In this document: piece by piece, positions 34,387-47,900 of the stretch
How the letters are laid out: the number at the start of each line of letters is the position of its first letter
Position numbering within the stretch: the first letter of the stretch is position 1
NCBI RefSeq assembly: GCF_002994745.2
Contig: NC_037092.1
Location: 76,331,824-76,395,823 of the forward strand
Length of the DNA: 64,000 nucleotides
DNA from: Rosa chinensis
Taxonomy: Eukaryota; Streptophyta; Magnoliopsida; Rosales; Rosaceae
Direction of reading: 5' to 3'
Position numbers and translations under genes: made by a program
Notes under the pieces: model-generated
What the model was told of the DNA's origin: nothing
What the model saw: only the letters and a program-made list of their open reading frames with translations
Database searches by the model: none

Positions 34387-35124
34387 AATAGCTGTATGTA
34401 TGGCTAACCTTTTTGGTCCTTTACTAGAGGCCTAGAGCTGAGGCCATGAGCCTTCTATATCTGAGCCATTGTTAAATGCCTGTTTAACCCTTATACCCAA
34501 TATCTTGTGTATTTGTTGTATGATTTTTCTGGTATATATTGCTACTTCAGTCGCCTCTTTTCATCAGGACCATTAGTTTTTTATGATTTTCTTTGTGAGG
34601 TGAGAAAGCAATGAAAGGTACAGATAAATTTGAGTTGGTAGATTGAAACTAATCATTTGAAGGCTATGGTTCCAAATTCACGGGAGGATCTTTATCTCTT
34701 TTAGCTTTTGCATTCCGAGCCAATTCTGGAATTTGTTTACTTTACAAGTCAAAATTGTCCATCATATACATCTCAAAAAATCCAAAAAATCTGAAAAAAT
34801 ATATGCTTGGTGCCTCTAGTATAGTTGAATGCGAAATTCAGGGAAAAGACTAAATAAGAGAACCAGAAAGAAAGAAAAATATATTGCATTGATCACGCTG
34901 AATGTTTCACATTACAAGAATCACATCCGTGCAACCTGCATCGACATCTGAATTTCACAGATTTATAGTATCAAGGTTTCATCCTTTATTTGGTACCATT
35001 GTCTGTCAGACCAAGGAGAAACAATGCTAGAGTATACATAGCATACAACATCCAATCAAGTTCGCCAAATACAATTTGATTGTTTTCCCTACAATTTGCT
35101 ATCTACAAGCTAGGACTAACCAAA
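34387..35124. other. 3' UTR and spacer
   Basis: Contains the 3' region of the small membrane protein gene and, on minus, the 3' UTR of the kinase gene. No other feature is seen. Confidence 0.4.
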
Positions 35125-38029
35125 TCAGAAAATGAAACTGCCAACTAGTATAGAAGTAAGCGGAACTGTTAGGTTGTCATCAAGCACGGTGCTTATGGGA
35201 AGTGATTCTACCAGTGCTGAGGCAAGAGACACAACCAAAAAACCCAAAACCATATCCCAGCTCTTGTCAACAAAGCCAAACTTGGAGAAATAGTACATGT
35301 ACCTGTTACAACATTACCAAGCATTAAGTAACTTGCTATATATGTTCAGTCCAGGCCTAGGTGAGGAGTAAAGTAAGCCACCAAAACTTACCCGATAGAT
35401 GATAAAAAACCAGCAGATGCCATTGCCACACTACCAGCTATAGATTTGTTTCTGTTATACGGAAGTTTTTGAGTACCAAAACGCCTACCAACAACGTCTG
35501 CTAACCCTGTAAGATGCACATGCAAATATTTGTAAGCATTCCTTAGAAGTTAACTGAGAGAAGTTCTGAGCAACTCTGTAGTATAGCAATTTAACAGCTC
35601 AACACAAAAGAACAGACAAACTGAATCGATTAAATGTACCATCTCCAGCACACAGATTGCATATTATTGCAATTGCAATGGGGGAAGTTCTCCAATAGAC
35701 TACACAAGCCAAAGTTACGGTTGTGGCATAGTAGAGTGGTCCCTTAAGAAGTTCCCTGATGCATGGAGTAAAGGTAAAGGTGATTGTTAAATCATATATG
35801 ATAGTTTGTGGAACCAATCAATGGCAAAAAGCAGGAGAAAAACTTTGTTTTTTGTCATTTCTCAGACATGGTTCACTTGTGCAAACATACTTAAATGTTA
35901 ATAATGGATATATTATAAAGGTCTTGTACGTCTATCCAGTGGAGAACTTGTGAGCAATGTACTAGTTTTACACTAATAATAGAGTATTTTGTGTCTCATA
36001 AGAAACAGTCGAGCAGGTGAGGTTACTTCATTCACGAAGAACTAATGCTCTAGGTGGTGCCAATTCCAAGTATAGAGTTACAAAATCTGGCTTCACGCCT
36101 ACATGGCAGACATAATTCAGATGGAAATCCCCCAAAGTATGTATTAAATGATTACCTATAGTCATTAAATCTGCTCATTGACTTCACTGTTGCTTCGTCT
36201 TTCATTATTCCGAGTCCCAGTAGAAGCATTCGTATAATATTAAGGCCTGGAATAAGAGATGCTAAAAGTGCTCCTTGGTAGCCCGAACTGTAATTACATA
36301 TAGTACCTATAATCAGGCAGATCTACCATAATGTTATTACAATGACTACTTTGGTCATTACATTACCTGAATAGCGGCCAGCAAAGCATGAAAACGAGGC
36401 CAATGCTGATATGCACTAGCTTTCTGTTGAGTTTCTACAAAAGATGAGATGACCAAGTTTAGATGTATAGGCTATTAAGACAAGTTCCGTTAAGAGTGTA
36501 AAGCTATCTTTATCATTATGATTTCTGATCACTAAATTACAACTATGAAAAGATCTTTCCAACACAATGTAGGATCACACTTCTCTTCACTTGTATGAGT
36601 TGTATCTAATAAGGAAAAACACCATCAAAAAGTAAGAACAAAAAATTTACATGTGCACTACAGTATATGACAATCAGGTTCCTACACTACAGTTTATGAC
36701 AATCAGGTTCCGTTGAGAGTGTAAAGCTATCTTTTTCTGATCACTAAATTACAACTATGAAAAGATCTTTCCAACACAATGTAGGATCACACTTCTCTTC
36801 ACTTGTATCTAATAAGGAAAAACACCATCAAAAAGTAAGAACAAAAAATTTACATAAGCACTACAGTTTATGACAATCAGGTTCCTACACTACAGTTTAT
36901 GACAATCAGGTTCCGTTGAGAGTGTAAAGCTATCTTTGTCATGATGATTTCTGATCACTAAATTACAACTATGAAAAGATCTTTCCAACACACTGTAGGA
37001 TCACACTTCTCTTCACTTGTATCTAATAAGGAAAAACACCATCAAAAAGTAAGAACAAAATATTTACATGAGCACTACAGTTTATGACAATCAGGTTCCT
37101 ACACTATAATTGAAATCATTGTAAGCCATGTCACTTTCTTAAATTTATCATAAGAAGTCCCTACTAAGAATGAAAATTAGATCAAGGACAGATTCCGGGC
37201 AATCAAAAAGATGGTTAGGTGGATGATCAAAGGTTCATCTCAATTGATCACCCTCTTGCTTCAGGTTTAATGCGAAACAATCACTGGTAGCATGGCAGTC
37301 GATAAAAAATCTGCAAGCATTTTCAGCATCGCTAACTAGCACAGAGGTAATGAACCCACCAAACACTCACTGGTTAAGCTTTTACAAGTGACTCTTCAGC
37401 CACTGTTTAGAGAGGAAAATACTAACAACCCCTACTAAGAATTAAGCCAAAACAATTACACAATCTTGATCCTATTCTTCACTTCTGCTATACTTAAGAG
37501 ATTAGCCAATCTTAAAACCACTTCATCAAGTGTTTGAATTATAGTTGTCATTAGTGAACAAGATCAGTGCTTTCCCACAAACCAATCAAAACCCAATAAT
37601 CCCAACACAAATTCTTAGGTAGCAACATAGTACAACATAAATGGGCACTTAAACAGAAGCCAAAGATAAGATTTTGACCTGATCGAAGAACCCAAACTTC
37701 GCGGTTTGTTCCCACAACAGGAGAAAGAAAACAGCAACACCACCGGCAACTCCGGTGGCGCAAATATCAGCCAGGACCGCGTTTTCCGGAAACATAGTGG
37801 CGGGAGCTGACGTCACTAGGCGGCGGCGGCGAGGAATACGAAGCTCAGTGATTGGGTATCTGAGTGTGGCAGCAGGGAGAGAGCAGGTAGCGTCTGAAAT
37901 TGATGTTCGAGTGAGACGAAGGCGAAGACTAGAAGTGAAGTAAAATAGTCGTGGAGAATGGTCCAACTGAGGGAGCACGGAACATAGAGTAGCTACCCCT
38001 ACTGGATCCAAGGCCCGGCACGGGTGCAT
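35125..38029 (-). CDS. FOLK: Chloroplast farnesol/phytol kinase-like protein (319 aa, six exons)
   Basis: Exons on minus: 37679-38029, 36367-36434, 36156-36287, 35640-35755, 35392-35506, 35125-35302. Lengths total 960 bp and all phases close. The first 70 residues are Ser/Arg-rich, as a plastid transit peptide. Then FPENAVLADICATGVAGGVA begins the membrane domain, followed by NRKLVHISIGLVFMLCWPLF, YYATTVTLACVVYWRTSPIA, CNLCAGDGLADVVGRRFG and KLPYNRNKSIAGSVAM, the hallmarks of the phosphatidate cytidylyltransferase-like polyprenol kinase family (VTE5/FOLK). These enzymes phosphorylate phytol or farnesol in plastids. The FOLK type rather than VTE5 is a judgement from the remembered pattern. All exons are intact. 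Confidence 0.88.
36484..37105. repeat. Three tandem copies of about 200 bp inside kinase intron 1
   Basis: Units start near 36484, 36706 and 36909, each beginning gttccgttgagagtgtaaag (first copy gttaag) and containing gatctttccaacaca and aaaacaccatcaaaaag. Copies are highly alike with small deletions. Confidence 0.9.
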
Positions 38030-38645
38030 TTCTGGCTCTGTTGAATGCCTCCAGCTTCTTATTTTTAATTTTTCCGGATCAACTTCCCTTCACTCTGAGG
38101 TCATCTGCTCTGCGCTGTTCCTTGTTTTTGGATTACGTGGCGACTTACGAAAAAAAAAGAGAGAGAGAGAAAGAGGTTATTTTAAATCGAATTAAACCAT
38201 AGACAAATGCTAATATGCTATTCGATCGAATATTGTAAAATTTTAATTAGGGTGCGGCTACCACCACCGTATTAACTATTTTCTTCACTCTACAAATTTT
38301 CAATTTATTGAAAGACTCAAATACCCTAATTTAAAATTATAATAAAAGATAATATCTTATTAAAAATAAAAATATTACACCCTACAAAATACATACTTAA
38401 ACTTCATTCTTAATATCTTCATTCATGGTTAAACCTTAACTCTTTCTTTATTAACATTCATCATCTTCAATCGTTCTCATGATATGCTAACAGAAAAAGA
38501 ATTCGACATGCGGAGGAACCCAATTAGAAAAAGAATTCGAGTTAAACCCTTATACTATTGGAAAATGGTATTTTGGGTACTGTAAATAAGTGAACTAAGT
38601 AAACTTAAAATTAAAAATATATATGTAGGGTGAGAAGAAAGGGAT
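38030..38645. other. Promoter region of the kinase gene and AT-rich spacer
   Basis: The GC-rich first exon gives way to AT-rich sequence; a GA run lies at 38155-38175. No gene recognised. Confidence 0.4.
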
Positions 38646-38652
38646 CGTCTAC

Positions 38653-38820
38653 AGTACATTAATGTACCGATACATCAAGTAGACTAGGTTCAATACAAAG
38701 GTAGACTAGCTCAGTACATTGATAGACATGCATGGTGTTAGTCTACCCTTGTACCGAGCTAGTCTACATCTGTATTGAACCTAGTCTACTTAATGTATCG
38801 GTACATTAATGTACTGAAGT
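38653..38820. repeat. Long inverted repeat (about 67-bp arms)
   Basis: The left arm (cagtacattaatgtaccgat, then acatcaagtagactaggttc) and the right arm (taatgtatcggtacattaat) fold back around a loop near 38725-38750. It might be a small foldback element. Confidence 0.75.
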
Positions 38821-39067
38821 ATTTTCCAAGAAGAAAATGTAGGGTAAAGAAAGTAGTTAGTAGGGCGGCAAAAGTCACACCCTTTTAATTATTTTGTATT
38901 CAGTTGTGCACAACTACTACACCTAACTCATTTAACCACATCTTTGTTGACTAGCTTTTTTTTTTTTTGTAGATTGTAGCAGTAGCTTCGTCTAAACAAG
39001 TTCAAACAACTACTTACAAGGATGAAAAAACAAAATAGTATAACATGATTGTCCATATTTTTTTTTA

Positions 39068-39739
39068 GAGTAAAACCCACCAATAGAGTCAAAATTTTCT
39101 TGCACCGGACAAAATGATACCCAACTTTCAAAAGTGATCAAAATGATACCTAAAGTTTTAAAAACAAATCAATTTGATATCTCAGTTTATTTTTTTTTAA
39201 CTTATTTGCTAAATCAAATGCAAAATCAAGCTCAAAAATTGAAGTGATTTGTGGTCAGAGGGCCACCAATCATCTATAACCCAATCTTCTTCCTCTATAG
39301 AATTAAAAAAATCTTCCATTCAATTTCAATTCTACCATCGATCATAGAAACAAATAAAGTTCGGATGTTTCCCAAACTTTTAAAGAAACAAAGAAAAATG
39401 GGAAGAGAGAGAGAGGTAGAGATAGAAGAAGAAGAAGAGAATTAACAAAGTAAAATAAAAAAATAATTGAAAAATAGTTTTTTGTGTAAAATATTATTAT
39501 AACCCCACAAAATACTGCATCACACGTGATCAATTTTAACAAAAAGTTACAAAAAAGTAAACCGAGGTATCAAATTGATTTGTTTTTAAAACTTTAGGTA
39601 TCATTTTGATCACTTTTGAAAGTTGGGTATCAAGTTGATTTGTTTTTAAAAATTTAGGTATAATTTTGATTACTTTTGAAAGTTTGGTATCATTTTGTCC
39701 AGTGCAAGAAAGTTTTGACCCTAGTGGTGGGTTTTACTC
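39068..39739. mobile_element. Mutator-type MITE with 9-bp duplication and an internal tandem duplication
   Basis: Ends: GAGTAAAACCCACCA and its inverse; the arms continue with caccggacaaaatgatacc. The 9-mer tttttttta lies at both borders (39059-39067, 39740-39748), though T-rich. In the right half, about 63 bp (ggtatcaaattgatttg...gaaagttgg) is repeated in tandem at about 39565-39690. Confidence 0.82.
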
Positions 39740-39748
39740 TTTTTTTTA

Positions 39749-40264
39749 CACTTTATGCAATAAAGGAATGGGATATTGAAGGCAACATGAAAGTTAGGCA
39801 GTCAAAGGTGATGCTTTTAGACCGGTCTTGTGGAGTAAGTTGGTCATACGACGGACAAACCGATGGAGATTGTCACACATCTCTTTTCAGAACCAACAGA
39901 AGATTAGGTTCTATTAATAACGAACCAGCTACCCAACTGCAATCACTTGTCAGAATCTATGATAACAACCCTAACTCAAAAGAGTATGACTTATTTGAAA
40001 TCTAAACATAGATTCAAAAACTATCAAAACTAAAGACTCCAACAAAAATAACTAGAAATGAACATAAGACCTCCATAGCTCGACAACCACCATCTACCCA
40101 TCTAAACTAAGGATTAAAATTTTTGTATCTATGTATTTATTGGAATTCAGAATTTTGAAAAATGGAGATATCGAAAATATCGGGGATATAAGAGAAAATA
40201 TATCGTTTTTGAAAGAGCCAATTTATTGAAATTACATATAAATACATATGAATGTCAACTTCAT
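39749..40264. other. Spacer
   Basis: No gene. The part from 40140 belongs to the hAT-related repeat shared with 18481-18880. Confidence 0.4.
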
Positions 40265-41376
40265 CTACATCCAAAAAGAGACTCTAGGTTGTTGAAAATC
40301 CGCTCGCTGGTCTATGAAAATACAATAATCAGACCAAGACATATGACCCATATAGTGCGAATTGTAGTGATGAACATGATAGTTATAGATCTCTTTAGAG
40401 CTGCCAACTATTTCCCCCATAAGGGGATAATAAGGATGAACCCAAGTGGATGACTGATCATATACTTCTCCATATTGATTATATCCATATGCATCATAAC
40501 CAAATTGATTGTTGCCTTCATAAGATTCATTTGAGATCTCACTGCGCTCTGTGCCTAAACTGATAGAGTCAAAACTTAAGGCAATTGAAGAAATATCAGA
40601 TGGGGTACTTTGATCATCAGTTGCACCTCTAGTCATCATCCCATATCGGGTCTTCTCTTGAGCACCATGACCAGCTGTTCTCACTCCGTGGTCTTCATCT
40701 TGGGTGGTATGATCAAAATTACCTTTACAGGTAAATTGGAATCCTCCATCCAAAAAAGATTGTCCATATTTATATCTTTCACCTCCACCACCTGTTCCGC
40801 TTCCACCCTCTCCACCATCATCAGAACTATCTGGAGTTGCTGTACCACCCCACACATCATCACTATCTGAATTATCTTCTGGGTTTTTAACAACTTCTTC
40901 AGATAAGACTATCTCTACATTGATTCCAGCATTAGTTGCAGTTTCTACAACTTGTGGAAGAGGTCTTCAGCTTCATCATCGAGGTGTGCAGGCATAATCC
41001 AATCATGAAGTGGATCAATGCCATTATCAAGCAGCTCGCTTGCAACATGAAGTAGATCTATATAGTTATTTTCATTGACCATATTATTCTTTGCCTGTTT
41101 ATCTCACAACCACAACTTCATGTTGTAGTAGCAGTATATAAGCTTTTCCAACTTCTGATATGCCAAATGGTTCCTTTGCTTGGTATGAATAATAGCAAAT
41201 GTACTCCAATTTCTCTCACACGCAGAAGAAGAAGTTGTTTGTGCCAAAATACGCATTACAATTTTCTGCATGTTTAGTACAGAATACCCACATTGTGCCC
41301 ACCTAGATTCGCCTTGAGGGGATTTCTCCTCACTCAGATTTACCTTTAGGAGATCTCTCTTCACACAAATTTTCAT
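40265..41376 (-). pseudogene. hAT transposase C-terminal fragment
   Basis: The minus strand reads CERNWSTFAIIHTKQRNHLA, YQKLEKLIYCYYNMKLWL, then a TGA where Arg is expected, then DKQAKNNMVNENNYIDLLHV and DPLHDWIMPAHLDDE. This is the hAT dimerisation domain and following tail. After more stops comes a 196-residue open part that is Gly/Asp-rich then Tyr-rich (GYDAYGYNQYGE). The catalytic part is absent. The two stop-bearing pieces make this dead. Confidence 0.78.
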
Positions 41377-41459
41377 TTAGAGAATTATTGAGTTTTTTTT
41401 TTTTACCTCAAATTTTACAGATATTTCTTTACTTTATCGGAGATATATGGAAAATGTCT

Positions 41460-41735
41460 AATATATCGGGGATATTTGATGATGTCGGAGAAATTTCACA
41501 GAAACTGTAGAAGATAAGATATTTACCCCCCAAGATATATCGGTCCGTCGAAAAAAGGAGATATCAGGGGATATATTAGAAATATCGCAGATATTTAAAA
41601 CTTTGGATGTCAGAGAAATTTCGGGAGAAATGGTAGAAGATAAGATATTAACCCCCTAACATATATCGGCTCGTCCAAAAAGGGAGATATCAGGGGATAT
41701 ATCAGAAATATCGCAGATATTTCAATCCTTGATCC
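41460..41735. repeat. Tandem duplication of about 125 bp
   Basis: Two units (about 41474-41601 and 41608-41730), each with gtcggagaaatttc / gtcagagaaatttc, agaagataagatatt-accccc, agatatcaggggatat and atcgcagatattt. Confidence 0.8.
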
Positions 41736-41739
41736 GAAC

Positions 41740-42520
41740 CACACCACACTTTGTCCAAAAATCGCAGCGATGAATTGCCACCTCCAACCTCTATCACCAC
41801 TAGTCTTAATTTGAATGGCACCATCTCAATCGCGAACAACACTTAACGAGCCACCAATCGCAACAAGCTCATGCAACCTCTCCAAATGAATTGTGATTTG
41901 CGCTTGCAAATTCACTGATTGCGTTATCCTAGTCTCTAAACTCTATCTTCAATTATAGGAGAGAAGGGAAAAGAACCTGAGCTAGCCACAACAAAACTTA
42001 TCTCAGTACCCCAGCCATCTCCACCACCGCTGCATCGTCAACATCTTCGACCTTCCACCAGCTTCAATGGCAGCACCACCATTGATGCATAGCCTGCCAT
42101 GGTCGTCTCCTATCCCCATTGCTTTGGCCAGACCCCCTACACAGATATGGGAGATCCTCACCGCCAATACTGATCCCGCTCAACCGTGATCGATCCTATC
42201 CCCCTGCTTCTTTGCCGTCCACAGCGAAAATCGACTGCATCCCCCATCAAGCCGCCAGCCATCAACAATCACCTTGTCTACTAAATCTGATGCCATATCG
42301 ATATTGGCCGCTTCCGAAACCAAGCCACTACACCAATCCGAGAAAACCAACCCCACCCTTACCGGAAACCATGGAGATCTCACCCCTCATGTTCTCAATC
42401 ACCAAGACCAACACTCCCGTACAATGACCACATCCAAAAAATGTGTCGTCGGACAGAGACAAAACTCTCAACCAAAGCTCGAGCGCGTAGGTGCGTTCTA
42501 GGGTTTCACTCTCTCTCTAG
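41740..42520 (-). mobile_element. Possible LINE-like 5' fragment
   Basis: GC-richer DNA with broken frames and a ctctctctctagg/agggtttc end at about 42500, like the 5' parts of plant LINEs. Minus-strand text such as MASDLVDKVIVDG is short and unclear. No domain is certain. Confidence 0.3.
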
Positions 42521-42812
42521 GCCATTTTTTATCATAGTGCTACTTCTCAAATTAGCCATTACTTTATGCTGCGCTTCGATGAGAAAATTATAAATTCTTG
42601 GGGAATTTTGAAATGATGGAATCCACAATTTCATCAATTAAAATTTAATTAATTATAATTTTCATTGTTTGGTTGCATCTACTTAGAATTTGGGAATTTA
42701 GAATATATAATAAATTAAGAAAATTTAAAACAAATTTAAAAAAGGGAGTGAAATCCACACTCCTCATTTTTCAATGCACACTCATTATTTCCCTTTTTGA
42801 TTTAAATTCTTA

Positions 42813-43046
42813 GAGCAACTCCAACAGATTCCCTATAACTATCTCTATTTTAGGGAAAGTGAGGAAAGAGAAAATCAAATTCCCTATATTTACAGCAAAC
42901 TCTAAAATTTTAAGGAAGAATATGGAGATTTTAGAGATTGTTGTAAAATAGGGAATCTGTTGGAGTTAGAGAAGAAAAAGAGGCTAAAGCTTTGACTTTT
43001 GCTTCCCTATAATACAAAAATTATAGAGAAACTGTTGGAGTTGCTC
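42813..43046. mobile_element. Tourist/Harbinger-type MITE, 234 bp, TTA target duplication
   Basis: Ends GAGCAACTCCAACAG and CTGTTGGAGTTGCTC, flanked by tta at 42810-42812 and 43047-43049. The interior (ccctataa, tattttaggg) is shared with the element at 55603-55830. Confidence 0.85.
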
Positions 43047-43208
43047 TTATAAATGACAAAACTAATTACTAAAGACAAAAATTTAAGTTGCTAAAAAATG
43101 AAGCACGGAGTGTGGATTGTAGAATGGGGATTCTTAATTTCACTTCCTTTAAAATATTAAAAATGAAAAATACCTTGTTTTGGAAAATAATAAAGTAATA
43201 AAAAGAAG

Positions 43209-43639
43209 AGCTAAATACTGTTTACTACCCTGTGGTTTAGGTCCAAAATCAATTCAGTCTCTGAACTTCTAATTTGATCAAAAACACCCCTGCAGTTTCA
43301 ATTTTGATCTAATAGGTCCAATCTGTTAGTTTTCCTATAATTGAGTAATTTAACTTGTTGACTTGGCTTATATATAGCCTATGTTTTATGATGTGGTGTT
43401 GAGATGGCATGCATAGTCAATTTAGGAGTGGGTCTCACTATTAGAAATCTATCAAATAAAAAAAATTTCATCAAATAATCCAACTATAACTCTATAAGTT
43501 GAACCCATAGAAGAATATTAACGAATTGGACATATTAGATCAAAATTGAAAGTACAGGGATGTTTTTGATGAAATTAGAAGTCCAGAGACTGGATTGATT
43601 TTAGACCTAAACCAGAAGGTAGTAACCAGTATTTAGCCC
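43209..43639. mobile_element. Mutator-like MITE
   Basis: Ends (gaGCTAAATACTG and CAGTATTTAGCCC) and long arms (ttcagtctctgaacttctaa and its reverse tcaattcagtct type) are inverted repeats around a loop at about 43360-43500. Flanking A-rich 9-mers agree only partly. Confidence 0.7.
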
Positions 43640-44098
43640 TAAAAATAAACCTTTGCAAAGAAATTCAAAATCACACCTATTTTGATGGAAATTAAAGTGA
43701 GAAATTTGGACAATCAATTCCATCATTTCTTTCCACAAAGAAATTCATAACTTCCAAGTTTAGAATGCCAGATGAGGTAATTCATATTTAGGAATTATAA
43801 ATTTCCATTTCCATTTAAATTCCATCTTTTTTCTTCCTTCCTCCAAACACACCTTTAGTGTTAATTTGCTATCATAAGTTTTATTTCAGCCAATTTGTTA
43901 CCTTAGCTAGGTTTTCAAAACTAACCAATTTACTATTCTTCCATCAAATTTGCTACTCTAGGCTTTCAAGAATCAAGATTAACAAATATGCTTCCTTAAA
44001 TTTTCAAAATTAATCAAATTTGAACAGAGAAATTAACGAATTAATATGATGAAATGGTAGTAAATTGGCTAATTTTGAAAACATAAGGTAGCAAATTG

Positions 44099-44234
44099 TC
44101 GGTGAGCAGTGGCCTGTTGGTTAGCTAGCTTAACTAACACTGTGGAGGTCACCGGTTCAAATCTCACTGACATCAGAGATGGGGTGGGGTGGGGAGTTAC
44201 ATTGTCGTCCAGAGTAAAAAAAAAAAAAAAAAAA
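44099..44234 (+). mobile_element. tRNA-derived SINE, about 136 bp with poly(A)
   Basis: An A-box-like gtggcctgttggttagc and a B-box-like GGTTCAAATCTC are followed by a G-rich part and about 20 A residues. The 14-mer aaggtagcaaattg lies on both sides (44085-44098 and 44235-44248). The host sequence itself repeats ggtagcaaattg, so the duplication is suggestive but not conclusive. Confidence 0.82.
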
Positions 44235-44340
44235 AAGGTAGCAAATTGATAAAAATAATACATAGGGTAACAAATTGGCTAATTGTGAAAACCTAGGGCA
44301 ACAAATTGGCTAAAACCTAAGGTAGCAAATTAGCTATTTA

Positions 44341-44690
44341 GAGTATCTCCAACAACTTTCCTATATATGGACTCAAAAGTTGAAATCTCTGTAATTTTTA
44401 TTTCGTAATTCCAAAAATTTTTCTGTCATATTCTCTATAATTTATTATTCATAATTAAAAATAGTAATTTTTAAATTTAAAAAACATATTCAAATAATTA
44501 ATTATGAAAATTAATATAATTTGGAAATAGAAGAGAGAAAAGAGTTAAACATTCCAAAAATTTGATTCCCTATAATTTTAGAGTTTGCTATGAATATAGA
44601 GACATGTATAAGGAACCCGTTGGAGCAAGAAAAATGCATATTTTCCACTCTAAGGAAAAAAAGAGTAATCTGTTTTAGAGAAACGGGAAT
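44341..44690. mobile_element. Tourist-like sequence, incomplete
   Basis: The left end has ctccaacaacttt and the right part ccgttggagcaag; the interior has ccctataattttagagtttg as in the other Tourist-like elements. Boundaries are unclear. Confidence 0.4.
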
Positions 44691-44704
44691 TGGGAGAAAA
44701 TCGT

Positions 44705-44901
44705 TGTGTATTCTCATCGATAATAAGGGTTTCTTTATAGAGAGGATTACAAGGCATAGTATATGAATCATACAAGGAAAGGTAATCATACATTAAATAG
44801 GAATCTCTAAGATTCTCCGAGATTATCTAATTAACCATATTACCACTAGGTCAAGTAACCTAGGGCTTGGACCAGACACAAAATAGAGATTTACTTGAAC
44901 A
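44705..44901 (-). repeat. Copia 3' LTR (197 bp)
   Basis: On the minus strand the LTR runs TGTTCAAGTAAATC ... GAATACACA (TG...CA). It follows a purine tract AAGGGGGAG. The second LTR is not found in the window. Confidence 0.8.
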
Positions 44902-47900
44902 CTCCCCCTTGTGTAGCCCAAACGCAGTGCTTCTCTTGTTGCCTCGCTAAAAACCTTGCCGAGTAACAAAAATCTAGTGGGACAAAAATAATCTCGGTTG
45001 AATGCGAAAAAGAGCACAACACACCCTTCACGTTTCAAGATCAACATGTAGACATCTCCCCATGATGTATGTGTCTCCCCCTGATGGCTATGATCATGGG
45101 AGTTCAGATAATTTCCGCAAACCAATGCTTGCAACATTCTTCTCGAACGTGGATTTGGGCAATGACTTAGTGAATAAATTTGCCACATTGTCCTCATATC
45201 GAACCTGGTTCACTTTGATCTTGAGGAGCTTCTGTTGTTGCTGATTGTATAAGAACTTAGACGATATGTGCTTTGTGTTGTCGCCTTTGATGTAGCCATG
45301 CATCATTTGCTCAATGCAAGCAGCATTATCCTCATAAATGCTAATAGGCTCATCTATGGTGGATTCCAAACAACAATTACTTCGAACATGTGTAACTATG
45401 GATCTAAGCCATATACATTCACAAACTGCTTCGTGAAGAGCAATAATCTCTGCATGATTCGAAGAAGTAGTGACTAAGGTCTGTTTAGTAGACCTCCAAG
45501 ATATCGCGTTCTTACCTATGGTGAATACATAATCAGTTTAGGAACGACCTTTGTGCGGGTCAGAGAGGTACCCAGCATCAACAAAACCTTCCAAAATACT
45601 TATGTCGTTTTGGGATGGGGAGAGAGAACGCATACCACTTTTGGTGGCGTTCTTGACATATGATGGGTCCCAATCCATTGATCGTCTCTCTGTAAGGATA
45701 GAACAAGACCATATCAATGGTACCACCTAGGTATCGAAAGATATCTTTAACACTAGTCCAATGGCATCGTGTCGCCACAGAGCTATATCTAGCTAACAAG
45801 TTCACAGCAAATGAGATGTCTGGTCTTGTGCATTGTGCTAAGTACAATAATGCGCCTATTGCAATTAGGTAGGGCACTTCTGCCTCTAGCACTTCTTCGT
45901 CATCATCTTTTGGATGGAATGGATCCTTCTTTGGATCAAGACTACGGACGACCATTAGAGTGCTTGAAGGCTTAATTTTGTCAGTGTTAAAACACCTAAG
46001 CATCTTTTGGGTATAAGCTGATTGATGAATCAGGATACCATCTTCACTGTACTCAAGTTCCAAACCGAGGAAAAATCGTGCTTTCCCAAGATATTTCATC
46101 TTAAACTCGGATTTCAAGTGTTCAGCGGTTTCCCTTAACTCTTTAAGGATGCCAATATGTTCATGTCATCGACATAAACCGCTACTATTGCAAATCCAGA
46201 ACTTGTCCTTTTTATGAACACACATGGGCATAGTTCATTGTTGACATATCCCTTACAAATCAAGTAGTCACTTAGACGGTTATACCACATCCGTCCGGAT
46301 TGTTTCAATCCATATGGTGAGCGTTTCAATCTAATCGCAAACGCACTCCGTGGTTTAGAGCCACTTGATTTGGGTAACTGAAGTCCATCTAGGATCTTCA
46401 TGTATATCTCTGTATCTAGATCCCCATATAGATACATAGTAACCACATCCATAAGCTGCATGTTCAGTTTTTCAGAAACTACCAAACTGATAAGATAGCG
46501 GAACGTAATAACGTCCATTACGGGAGAGTAGGTCTCCTCGCAGTCAATTCCAGGGCGTTGTGAGAAGCCTTGAGCCACATGGCGAGCTTTATACCTTACA
46601 ATCTCATTTCTCTCATTACGCTTTCTAACGAATACCTATTTATGACCAACTGGTTTAGTGTTGGGTGGTATTGGCACAACAGGCCCGAATACCTTTCTCT
46701 TCGCTAAAGAATCAAGTTCTGCCTAGATCTCATCTTTCCATTTTGGCTAATCAGCTCTACGTTGACATTCATCAACGGAGCGTGGTTCGATGTCATCGGT
46801 CTCAATAATCTCACGCTCCACTGAATACGCAAATATATTATCAAGGATGATGGAGTTTCTTTCCCACCTCCCATGTACACTAGTGTAATTTACAGAGATC
46901 TCTACGTTCTCAGGGATAGGTTCTGACATTGAGGTGTACCCCAATGATGTCTCTTGGACGTAACCATAATCTGGAACATTCTCATGGGACGGATTTTGAG
47001 TATTGATGATCAAATGATTTGTTTGTGCTTCATTCGCTCTCTTTCTAGGGCGAGTATCCTTCGAACCAATTGGTCTACCGCGCTTCCTTGAGGGACCTGC
47101 AGCCATAGACGCCACATCACTGCCAATATGGGCAGTGACGCCATCTCCTGGTACCTCAGGAGCGGCGATACGTCCAGTATTTGGGACGTCAATCCTTGCA
47201 GGCACGTTTGCAGCAGGTATGTGTGATGTCGTCACTTTGGCAACATCAGAAGACACATCAGGCAGAGTGTCCACTACGTTTTGGAGCTCGATAATTTGTC
47301 GCACTTCAAGTTTGGATGGTGCGGTACGGGTATCGAGATGAGACATGGTGGGGACAAACCACGACAATTCCTGTCGTTCCTGTTGAATATCTGTGTTCTT
47401 ATCTCCCCCTAACGAAGGGAAGACTGTCTCATCAAAGTGACAATCCGCAAATCTAGCAGTAAAGAGATCGTCTGTCAAGGGTTCAAGGTAGCGGATGATA
47501 GTTGGAGATTCATATCCAACATAGATGCCAATTCGTCTCTGTGGACCCATCTTAGTACACTGTGGCGGCGTAATAGGCACATAAATGGCACCCAAAAATG
47601 CGTAAGTGTGAGATATCAAGCTCGTACCCAGTCACCAGCTGTAACGTAGAATAAGGTTGGGTGACAGTGGGTCGTAGACAAATTAGCGTTGATGCGTGCA
47701 ATATTGCATATCCCCAATCGAAACAAGGAGATTGGTGCGCATAACCAATGTTCGTGCTATCATTTGTAGTGGTTTGATAGCGGCTTTCGGGGGACCATTT
47801 TGGGTATGAACATGGGGAACTAGATGCTCCACATCAATCCCTAGTGACATGCAATAGTCATCGAACATTTTCGATGTAAACTCCCCAGACGGATAATTGG

